Source of the DNA: Argopecten irradians
Taxonomy: Eukaryota; Mollusca; Bivalvia; Pectinida; Pectinidae
Length of the DNA: 64,000 bases
Direction of reading: 5' to 3'
Assembly: GCF_041381155.1 (NCBI RefSeq)
Contig: NC_091137.1
Span: 13,697,765-13,761,764, forward strand
A program made the position numbers and the translations under genes. This document shows, one piece after another, positions 51,301 to 61,191 of this stretch (its first letter is position 1; each line of letters opens with the position of its first letter). Below the pieces are notes generated by a model, which saw only the letters and a program-made list of their open reading frames with translations, did not search any database and was not told the origin of the DNA.

Positions 51301-54300
51301 TTCTGTGTAATGTAAGGAATATCACCTGTTACAGAATGAGTCACCTGGCTTCCCTGGCTTTAAGTAGTGTTCTGTGTAATGTAAGGAATATTACCTGTTA
51401 CAGAATGAGTCACCTGGCTTCCCTGGCTTTAAGTAGTGTTCTGTGTAATGTAAGGAATATCACCTGTTACAGAATGAGTCACCTGGCTTCCCTGGCTTTT
51501 AGTAGTGTTCTGTGTAATGTAAGGAATATCACCTGTTACAGAATGAGTCACCTGGCTTCCCTGGCTTTAAGTAGTGTTCTGTGTAATGTAAGGAATATAA
51601 CCTGTTACAGAATGAGTCACCTGGCTTCCCTGGCTTTTAGTAGTGTTCTGTGTAATGTAAGGAATATTACCTGTTACAGAATGAGTCACCTGGCTTCCCT
51701 GGCTTTTAGTAGTGTTCTGTGTAATGTAAGGAATATCACCTGTTACAGAATGAGTCACCTGGCTTCCCTGGCTTTAAGTAGTGTTCTGTGTAATGTAAGG
51801 AATATCACCTGTTACAGAATGAGTCACCTGGCTTCCCTGGCTTTTAGTAGTGTTCTGTGTAATGTAAGGAATATCACCTGTTACAGAATGAGTCACCTGG
51901 CTTCCCTGGCTTTAAGTAGTGTTCTGTTAATGTAAGGAATATCACCTGTTACAGAATGAGTCACCTGGCTTCCCTGGCTTTAAGTAGTGTTCTGTGTAAT
52001 GTAAGGAATATCACCTGTTACAGAATGAGTCACCTGGCTTCCCTGGCTTTAAGTAGTGTTCTGTGTAATGTAAGGAATATCACCTGTTACAGAATGAGTC
52101 ACCTGGCTTCCCTGGCTTTAAGTAGTGTTCTGTGTAATGTAAGGAATATTACCTGTTACAGAATGAGTCACCTGGCTTCCCTGGCTTTAAGTAGTGTTCT
52201 GTGTAATGTAATGTAAGAATATACCTGTTACAGAATGAGTCACCTGGCTTCCCTGGCTTTAAGTAGTGTTCTGTGTAATGTAAGGAATATTACCTGTTAC
52301 AGAATGAGTCACCTGGCTTCCCTGGCTTTAGTAGTGTTCTGTGTAATGTAAGAATATTACCTGTTACAGAATGAGTCACCTGGCTTCCCTGGCTTTAGTA
52401 GTGTTCTGTGTAATGTAAGGAATATTACCTGTTACAGAATGAGTCACCTGGCTTCCCTGGCTTTAAGTAGTGTTCTGTGTAATGTAAGGAATATTACCTG
52501 TTACAGAATGAGTCACCTGGCTTCCCTGGCTTTAAGTAGTGTTCTGTGTAATGTAAGGAATATCACCTGTTTCAGAATGAGTCACCTGGCTTCCCTGGCT
52601 CTGAGTAGTTTTCTGTGTAATGTAAGGAATATTACTTGTTACAGAATGAGTCGCCTGGCTTCCCTGAGTTGGAGGAGCTAAGCCTGGCTGTACACACAGC
52701 CAAAGTCGGAGCTGGACTTGCCATACATGACAACTTTTATCAAAGGTATGTACACTGTTCTATTTTGTTGGAAAGTGGCTGTTGCTGATTGGATGTCTAT
52801 AATATATTGTTATTTTAGTTCATTACCCCCCCCCCCCCCCACCCCCCTCCCCTCGAAAATCCGTTAAAGACTGCTGCAGTCTTTGAATTAGAATAGTTCA
52901 AATGTGACTTCAGAGGTGAATGAATTACATATATAAATTCTACATAACAATGAATTGTCACTCAATTTTAGGACACCTGAGACAAAGTCTCAAGTGACCT
53001 ATTCTGATCGCCATTGTCCGTCGTCGTGCATCGTCCGTCATATGGCGATAAACAATTTACTTTTTCAACTTCTTCTCCAAAACTACTGAACCAAAATTGT
53101 TGAAATTTTGTAGAAACCTTCCATAGCTAAAGGTCAACCAAATTTGTGAATTATATGGTCCCAGCCCCCCAGGGGACTGAGGGGTGGGGCCAAAAGGGGT
53201 CAAATAGGCTCTAAAACTTAAAAAATCTTCTCCTGAAATACCAAAAAATGATAGAATCAAATACTCTTCATATATTGAAAGGTCTTGAGGTCCATAACAA
53301 AAGTTGTGAATTATATGACCCTTGGGTCTTGCGTTCCCCCCTGGGGAGAGGGTCAAGTTTATTATAGTTTATATAGGGAAAAGACATTTTTGAGCATTAT
53401 TTGGTCATTTGTAATAAGAAATAAGTCAAAAGTGGTCAGAATTATCAGTATGAGATGGCCATTGAATCCTATTAGCAATTTTTCTTCGACTGACCCCCAG
53501 GGGCCTGAGGGGTGAGGCCAACAGGGGTCAAATAGGCTAAAACCTCAAAAATCTTCTTCTGAAATTCCAGAAATGGCAGAATCAAATACTCTTCATAGAT
53601 TGAAGGGGCTGGGTTAGAATATTATAAGCCTGAGAAAGCATTTTAACATATCCATATTGGTCCTGGCCAACCCCCAGGGGCCAGAGGGGTGGAGCCAAAA
53701 GGGGTCAAATTGGCTGTCGACCCCCAGGGGCCAGAGGGTGGGGCCAAAAGGGGTCAAATTGGCTAACTTTTCTTTCTTCAGAATTCACAGATTCGTCTTA
53801 AGGCCCTTTACAAAATGTGTGAATTTCATGGCCCTGGGATCTCAGATTTTCCCCTGTAGAGGGAGTCAAATTTACTATAGTTTATATAGGAAAACACATT
53901 TATGAACATTATTTGCTTAGTTTTAATAGGAAATGAGTCAAACTGGGTTGGAATTATTAGCCTGAAATTGAATTTTAACACCATATCCATTTTGGTCCTG
54001 GCTGTCCCACAGGGACCAGAGGGGGTGGGGGTAGGGGGGGGGACAAAATGGGTCAAAATGGCTAAAATTTCAAAAATCTTCTTAAGAATTCACAGGTTTG
54101 ATGGAACCAAATAATCTTCATAGATTAAAAAGTGAAATTTATAAAATCGCTGACACTGACAGACTTCTAGTTTGGTTTTGTTGTTTAACATTGGCAAAGT
54201 AAATTGGAATTTAAAGCATAAGGTTTGGTAACATAATACAATAACTATCAAAAAGAAAAACAAAAAAGAAAATTCCTAATACAAAGGTTCAACTTTAAAG

Positions 54301-57300
54301 TTAATTCTAATTGGTAAATACTTTTTACAGATTTAAACCAACTTTGTCATGCTCTTTATGTATCAGCACTCAGGTGAGCGTCAAGGCCTCTTGAGCCTCT
54401 TGTATTATAATGACTACTAAAAATCTCTTTAATGATACATGTATTTATTTCATTTATGAATAGCTAATTTCTCGTATTTTTCACCTAGTATTATGATGCT
54501 TTTCTATAAATGTGAATTTCATTGTGATGAAATATTGCTCCACAGAATTTTGAAGTCCTCCCTTGGTCTGCGGCTGTTGGACCTGAGGGGACTGAGCCAG
54601 ATCACCACTCTAGGACTGGCATCCCTCCCTGTGACTGACCTTGAGTCACTCTATCTGTCAATGACCTCTCTGGCCTCACGCAACAATAATGTGGATGTTG
54701 TTCTCCACAAGGTATGTACATTCCACAGCTTTTTCTCACTTAATTGGAATGTAGCTTTTTGCCTTATCGTGTGATGAAAGTTGGTAAAATTGAAAAGAAA
54801 ATCTCAAGGAGTGTACTGTATTTGTAAAGGACCTTGGCTACAATTTGAAATGATTTATATCCATTTACAGCTCCTAAAAGGTACTAGAAAAAGTCCTGCA
54901 TTCAAACGTTACTTTTCACAGAGAAATCTTTCCAGGTCAGAGTCATTTTTGAGGTGTATATAATGTGATAAATGAAGATTATTGACATGATTTATGTTGT
55001 AGTGGCGTCACAGTTTGAAAGTAGTGGACCTGTCCTGGAACACCTTCCAGGATAATGTACTGGACGCAGCGTTCGAGGTGTATGTAGGTCTCCCCACCAC
55101 TACGAAACACAAACTACGCTGGATCAACTTCGCTGGCACTGCAGTGACATTAACCACTGTCAAGTAAGTTCAACATTGGTGTTCTTTCGTTTTGTCATCT
55201 ATAAGACTGTTGAAACATTGGTGTTCTTTCGTTTTGTCATCTATAAGATTATTAAAACATTGGTGTTCTTTCGTTTTGTCATCTATAAGACTGTTGAAAC
55301 ATTGGTGTCCTTTCGTTTTGTCATCTACCGGTATAAGACTGTTAAAACATTGGTGTCCTTTCGTTTTGTCATCTATTAGACTGTTAAAACCTTGGTGTCC
55401 TTTTCGTTTTGACATCTACAAGACTATTAAAACATTGGTGTCCTTTCGTTTTGTCATCTATGAGACTATTAAAATATTTGTGTCCTCTATAAGACTATTA
55501 AAACATAGGTGTCCTCCAAAATAATTGCAACAGATTTTTTTCTTTGTTTTTCATACAGATCTGACTTTGTTTTATACAAGAAAAAAAAGTCGTCACAAAT
55601 AAAAATATGGGAAAGTGTTTTTCTTGACCCCCAAAAAATCAGAAAAATAGGGATATTTGCATAATTTGCAAACTTTGAAGCCAAATATAAACTTACATGG
55701 TTATCATGAGATACTAGCTATAGAAAATTAATGTATGACAAGAACGTTATAAGGACAGCACAGATTGCCAAAAACATAGGTTGAAATCAACACAGGGAAA
55801 AAGTATAACAGCATGAAAATTGCATAATTATGTCCTTGCAACAGCCAAATATGCTTTTGTTGGATTGTTAAGATAAAAAATTGTTATTATCAACAATACC
55901 ATTGATACTCATTTTGGTGGAATCTTTTTAAATAAAACTTGTTGATTAAAGGCTTTAAAAGTGAAACTTTTACTATCACTACCTGAGATGATATGGTTGC
56001 TCAAAGTTGGTCTTTTGGCCTTTTCCAAGGACATTTTGAAGTCCAAATTGAATTATACGTCTTTTTCATTCAAGAATTATTCAGTAAGTACCATCTCAAG
56101 TGTTTAGATAGTTATTAATTCAGATTCTATGTAGGCTATACTCACCTAAAAGAGAATACTATATCAAGATATCCCCAAATATAAAAGATGTCAGGTCGAT
56201 CAAATCCTCATTTAGTGCCAATTTGACTAAACTTCTCTAATTGGCTAAGTCCTTAAGTTGAAATGTCAAAATGTGAATATCTATTTTGTGACTAATCAGA
56301 TTGCAAAATCCTTTGGCAGATATTACCACCATAATGGAGCGCTCTTTATAAAGTGAGATTGAAGTTTCTTCTTGATCAAATATTTGCATAGGTCAGTTTT
56401 TCATTTTTCCATTATGTAACTGGATGGGGATTATAAAATTTTCAATGAGATAAAGGAATAAAATAAAAGTTCAAGTTCAATTTTATAGCTGAAAATCATC
56501 ACAGTTCTGATTTATTTACTGGCAAAATTTTATGACAAATGAATAAAGCATATTCGAAAAATTAAGATTTTTGTATTGCAGATTTATGGATATTTTGGTA
56601 TTCAGCCAAATTAACGTGATAGGAAGTTTTTACTACCAAATAAGATGTGCATATTTATACCGTTTTTACAACAAATGATAAAAATAACAAGTACAAAATA
56701 TACAAAAAAGGATATAACATATTTGGAAGCATTTGCTTTTTTATTTTCCGAAATATTAACTACCAAAATGGGTGTTTTGCCAAAAATCTAAGTATAAAAA
56801 CACTTCAAATTGGCACGATCAGTCAACTTGACATGTTAATATTTAGGTTTTTCTAGCTAATGTATTATCGATCATGCATTAATATCAAAGAAAATGTAAT
56901 TCTTTAAGGCATAAAACATAAACTGATATAGTTCAGGGTAAGATTTTATAAATGTTTGCATCTAAATAAGAACAAAAACGGTAATGCTAGCTAAATTCAA
57001 AAGGTTTTGAGCCGCTTTCATCCCGATTTCATATTTCAAGTATCGCAAAAATAGCAGATATTGTACTTTAAAAGTGGTCAAAAGCGTAATTTCTATATAT
57101 TTTCTTATTTTTTCGGGTATTGAAAAAACGACTTTCCGAATACGGGTATATGCTTTTTGGCGACTTTTTTCATGGTAAAATACTAAGATCCTCCAACCCA
57201 AAAAGCAGAAAACAAATTCTGTTGCAATTATTTGGAGGTTAGGCCTCTATTTTTCGTATTTTTACTGGACTAATAAGACTATTAAGACATTGGTGTCCTC

Positions 57301-57513
57301 TATAAGACTATTAAAACATTGGTGTTCTTTCGTTTTGACATCAGATTGATCCTGGATAACTGTTCTGAGTTGGAGTACATTAATCTGTCCTCGTGTCGGG
57401 GACTTCCCAGAGGCATGAAGAGGGAATATAATCAAAGACAGCTCAGCCAGCTTAAAAAGGAAGTTCGAATGGAGACACAATCAGACACTGGAGATTCTTC
57501 AGCTAGCGACTGA
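39308..57513 (+). CDS. FBXL6: FBXL6-like F-box/leucine-rich-repeat protein (LRR part; F-box not seen)
   Basis: Exons: 39308-39379 (tentative), 39712-39825, 41055-41216, 52645-52745, 54546-54711, 55003-55163, 57345-57513. All have GT/AG and consistent phases (0,0,0,2,0,2), giving 314 aa. LRR segments are plain: NLKQLNVGGNNLTG, NLQLLDVSNVRF, KMRVLRLANSKF, ELEELSLAV, GLRLLDLRGLSQITTLGLAS, WRHSLKVVDLSWNTF, KLRWINFAGTAVT, ELEYINLSSCRGLPRGMKR. The order, and the SCRGLPRGMKR ending, fit my knowledge of FBXL6, an SCF ubiquitin-ligase substrate receptor. Human FBXL6 is about 540 aa with an N-terminal F-box, so the 5' part is missing or lies in unrecognised exons. The first exon is uncertain: an alternative donor at 39424 would be out of phase. 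The gene is remarkable for repeat-filled introns. AATAAA lies at 58224. Confidence 0.72.
40030..40976. mobile_element. hAT-type non-autonomous DNA transposon, 947 bp
   Basis: Terminal inverted repeats TAGGGCTGCCGCG and CGCGGCAGCCCTA bound the element, flanked by a perfect 8-bp target duplication AGTGAAAT (40022-40029 and 40977-40984). An 8-bp duplication and TAGGG-type ends are hallmarks of hAT transposons. Subterminal GCGATACACAAC and TATTGCAATACC words are also partly inverted. No transposase frame is present. It sits in intron 2 of the FBXL6-like gene. Confidence 0.88.
41351..52644. repeat. 69-bp intronic array made of copies of the gene's own 3' splice site
   Basis: About 160 units fill intron 3 of the FBXL6-like gene. 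Each reads ATTACCTGTTACAG, then AATGAGTCACCTGGCTTCCC, TGGCTTTAAGTAG, and TGTTCTGTGTAATGTAAGGA. The true acceptor (ATTACTTGTTACAG at 52631-52644) and first 22 nt of the exon (52645-52666) match the unit, after which exon and unit diverge. The earliest units (41398 to about 42000) are older variants of 77-82 bp with TAATAAAATGAATATTATAT inserted. Common variants are CTTTAAG versus CTTTTAG and ATTACC versus ATCACC. Since 69 is divisible by three, long spurious frames appear on both strands. Confidence 0.96.
52970..54405. mobile_element. Dispersed repeat with internal GGGGCCAAAAGGGGTCAA blocks
   Basis: Starts GGACACCTGAGACAAAG and ends CTCAGGTGAGCGTCAAGGCC, with ACACCTGAG and CTCAGGTGA as short inverted ends. 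Inside, about five diverged blocks contain CCCCCAGGGG..GAGGGGTGG and GGCCAAAAGGGGTCAAAT, plus repeated TTCATAGATTGAA-like words. I recognise this composition from bivalve genomes as a common non-coding element; class is uncertain. It fills most of intron 4 of the FBXL6-like gene. A C-run lies just upstream at 52827. Confidence 0.6.
55172..55511. repeat. 42-bp minisatellite at the 5' end of intron 6 of the FBXL6-like gene
   Basis: About eight units of ACATTGGTGTTCTTTCGTTT then TGTCATCTATAAGACTGTT begin 8 bp after the donor GTAAGT at 55164. The same motif recurs at 57271-57344, the last copy (TTCTTTCGTTTTGACATCAG) supplying the pyrimidine tract and acceptor of the final exon. Units are thus related to the intron's own 3' splice site. 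Open frames across the array on both strands are artefacts. Confidence 0.9.
55513..57238. mobile_element. Non-autonomous DNA transposon inserted in the 42-bp array
   Basis: CCTCCAAAATAATTGCAACA at the left end matches the reverse complement of TGTTGCAATTATTTGGAGG at the right end; the inverted ends extend to about 30 bp. The 1.7-kb AT-rich interior has no credible transposase. The element separates the array at 55172-55511 from its continuation at 57271, so it inserted into a pre-existing array. No clear target duplication was found. Confidence 0.75.
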
Positions 57514-60500
57514 AGAGACTGTTAATTGCTGTGATTTTACAAACAATTCAGGTTATAATGAGAAACATCCAGTTTCTTGATGTGGCAGCTACAATAGACC
57601 TTTTTACACCTTTGTGTAGGTTAGCTACCACCATGACATATTTTGTGCCTGATCTATCACGTGTCTATACAGGAAAATACACATTTTGGTAATATTTACC
57701 ACATTGGACAAAGAGATGGAGATGTTACAGAAATACATGTGGACTACTGTGTCATATTGTGTATTGTTTTCATCATTTATGTACTTACAAAACTGCTAAT
57801 TGTTTACGGTTGTTGTCGATGGGTATGTATATTAAAATGTCAATGTGCTTTTGTGAAATATATACATTATTTACATTAATTAGATGTGTGGCACATATGA
57901 TAACTTTAATACTAAAATCAAATGCAAAATCTTGTCCACCTTTATGTTAAGTTAGAGGTAATGTTTTTGTATAAAATCAAATGAATTCGATATTAAACTT
58001 AAGATTAATGAAATACATACAAGTCTTAATTTCCGAAATGTTAACTTTACATTTCAGGGTCGCAATATCCATGTGTCCAAATGTTAAATGCCCAATATCC
58101 GTATCTTTCTTATTTTTCTCATGATTTAGAAGAATGTTCAATCCTGTTGTAAATCATGCAGAGACAGGACTAAATAGAAGTCAAGATGAGCAATTATGAT
58201 TCGGAATACTTTGATAAAAATCAAATAAATATTAAACATCGCTAGGTGGGTCCAACTTAGTCATACAAGCCGAAGTTAGCCGACATCATAACGTGGTTGC
58301 CGAGAACGTCATTTGACTATTGTAACTACGTAACGTCTGTCCGAACTCTTCCGAAAACGGCCCAGGAACTTTCTGACTTCCATTCGGTAATAATCGTAAC
58401 TTCTATTGCGACCAGTTTAAAATGAAGGCATGCTTACATGTATCGACTTTCTACAACTGCTGTACCAAAGTGATCAAAAAAACCATTATAAATATTCTTT
58501 AATATATCTTAATTTCAACTTCATTTACAAATATTAACAATATCAGAGTCGAATTTAACTTAAATTTTTGTTGATAATTACGTATAGTGTGGCTTTAACT
58601 TTCCATTTTTTGATCGCAATACCCACACGTTCCCAGACTAAGATGTTGAAGTGTCCGACTCACTGCGATGTTTCAGGTATGCACCACCCATAACCGGGGT
58701 GTTGTGACATTTGTCGACTGTTGATAGATTAACCACATACAGCGATTAACGTCTTGGTTTGGTTGAAAAATAATCTGCTTCCATTTGTAAAATGACCTAA
58801 AACAAGTTCAATGCTTAAAAATTCCCCATTGTACTTCCATTGCTACTACAGCTTTCTCGTTTACGATTCCGATTCTTGATCCACTTTTGACTGATTTTAG
58901 AGTGTTGTCCACGAATCAGGAAATGTTTATGATCTGTGATATCCTATTAGACCTTGTGCTATATATATCATGTTTCTATTTATTTGCTATACTATCAATG
59001 TTCATGATCGTATTATTGACAGGTCTTGGTTGAATGTTTACTGTCGCAATGATAACACAGCGATATAAAATATGCGACATGAAATAATCATTCTTGTATA
59101 TTTCGAGTGCTAGAAGGACTATAAAGGCTGAATGGTTTCCCTTCGGTCACTAGAGGCATGGGAAGACGTGTGTATCATGTTCTCAACATTTCTACCGACA
59201 CCGTGGACATTGTTTGTGGTATGCATTACAAAGCATCAATGGCAGAGAAATGATAGAAATGTAGAAAACTCGCTAGAAGACTAGCAACGACTGGACGTTC
59301 ATAGCCAAAATCAGCTCTATGATGCCCCTAGCATCGCCATAGAGATAACAATATTGGCTGTTTGATAATTCTAGCATCATTAATGGCTGCAACCTAGATC
59401 ACTAACGGCTGTTTTGGCATCACTAAGTAGTAGGAAGATTATATCATCTTTGATTTAAAAAAGAAACTCTTGTTTTCCAGTTTCACTCTACGTGTGGGTG
59501 TTTCTTCGTTTCTCTATCCATGGTTAATACACACATTCATTATAGTCTTGTCGAACAATAGATATTATCCACATTCCCCTTAAAACTGTGGCGTATTGGC
59601 AGCAATGCGTCATCATTGCAATAGTTAAAACAAATCTTTATACACTTGATATTCTACGTAGGCTAATGACAATTATAAGATTTGTAAAGATTAAAATAAC
59701 ACTTTCCTTCTCTTATTCAATGCAGTAATCTATCGTACTGGTGATCGACGATATTCCCGTCATCACAGCGGGATGTAGTAATTGCAATTTGATCACGGAG
59801 TGGAGTATAGTTGTTGCAGTATAAATTAAGTTTTTACTACAAACGTTTGCTCAAATCAAAGGATTAACTTGAATATGTTTTTTTATGTTAGGGAGATATA
59901 ACACAGATATTTAGAGTACACTCGGAGTTTTGTTTATATCTCCTTAACATTAAATATATATTCAAGTTTATCCTTATAATTTTATAAATCTTTTACATAT
60001 GTTTTCATGTTTATTGATGGAGGGGTTTCTCTTAGAAATTGTTACCATGCCGTATCAACCAATCAAATTCGACGTGATAAACGGCGACGTCATTTTTTAC
60101 GTTATGGGCTGGCGACATAATTTTCAAACCAATGAAAATGCTTGTTATATGAAGGATATTTGTTGCACAATATTTCACGTGTAATAGTTCGATGATAAGT
60201 ACGATGTGTACGTATACATCGTCACCTTTATTGGACCAGGTAACATGCACTGTACGTACACAAACATAGGTAGAAGTTGTTTTCGAAATCATAAAGGCGA
60301 ATATCGATGACTGATGTTTATTTTGATATTCGACTTGCATTTCCTGATTGATGTATATCAATGAAACCTATACACTAAAGTTACAACAAACACGACAAAA
60401 CGCCATTATTTAGTTCTTGATGCAAAATTTAAGAACCATTATTTATTGAGAAATTCGTAAAACAAATAATATAAGCTCGGAGATCGTGTATTTGACATAT

Positions 60501-61144
60501 ATTGTTTTACCTGCATGCTAAATGGAACAAAATGACAGGTTTTTTATCTTCTATAATTGGATGTTATACAAATTAAACAAAGAACCCTGAGTAAACTATT
60601 TGTTCATATTATCATTGTAATGTCTCTAATCTAAACACAATGAAATTTGACTGTTTTATCATATGTCCCTCCAACAATCCGTTTATCTTAAATAAACATT
60701 TGTAGTCGATAATTATTGATGAATGTTTCGTCAGTTTTGTCAGATCATTCATCCTTAATTCAGCATTTCTAACAAACAATTTGGAGGGCAGTTTAATTAT
60801 CGATTAGATTTGACAAAATGAATGGGTTGATCATATATTTCATACGTTTAAAGAATTCCTTAACATCCACAGACAATGAGTAGTAAAATTTGAAGTTCGT
60901 TAATATTCGCTGTTGAGATTCATGTCCAGTGTCTGTTGACGATATGTTTCGTTCCAATACATAATTATACATATGATGATCGACCCGTACAAGGAATAAA
61001 TAACAGATAACAAGAAATATTGAAAACTAACGCTGACAGTTGAAGTTAAAAGTATGTAATTATGATTAAGAATGAATTACCATATTTCTAAAATCATTTC
61101 ATAACTATAAATAATATTGCATAGATCCTTTGAATTGACATTCA
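57514..61144. other. Intergenic region between convergent genes
   Basis: Contains AATAAA at 58224-58229, a candidate polyadenylation signal for the FBXL6-like gene 711 bp after its stop. A segment near 60045-60180 (CCAATCAAATTCGACGTGAT, ACGTCATTTTTTACG, CCAATGAAAATGCTTG) looks like a degenerate dispersed repeat. No coding exon is supported in the remaining 3.6 kb. Confidence 0.5.
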
Positions 61145-61150
61145 TTTATT
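61145..61150 (-). terminator. Poly(A) signal of the minus-strand CUB gene
   Basis: TTTATT on the plus strand is AATAAA on the minus strand, 41 bp beyond the stop codon of the CUB/polybasic gene at 61192. Confidence 0.5.
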
Positions 61151-61191
61151 GCACTTATATATATACCACACACAAATCCTACGAAATATAG

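Noticed and set aside
42013..52681. Dozens of long repetitive ORFs (up to 383 codons at 48437-49588) built on a 23-residue unit beginning MSHLASLALSS, and mirrored frames on the minus strand.
   Set aside because: They exist only because 69 is divisible by three. They lie in an intron, break at every indel between units, and neither frame matches the reading phase of the surrounding gene.
55170..55524. Repetitive ORFs on both strands (units like FFRFVIYKT and HQCFNSLIDDKTK).
   Set aside because: They are translations of the 42-bp intronic minisatellite.
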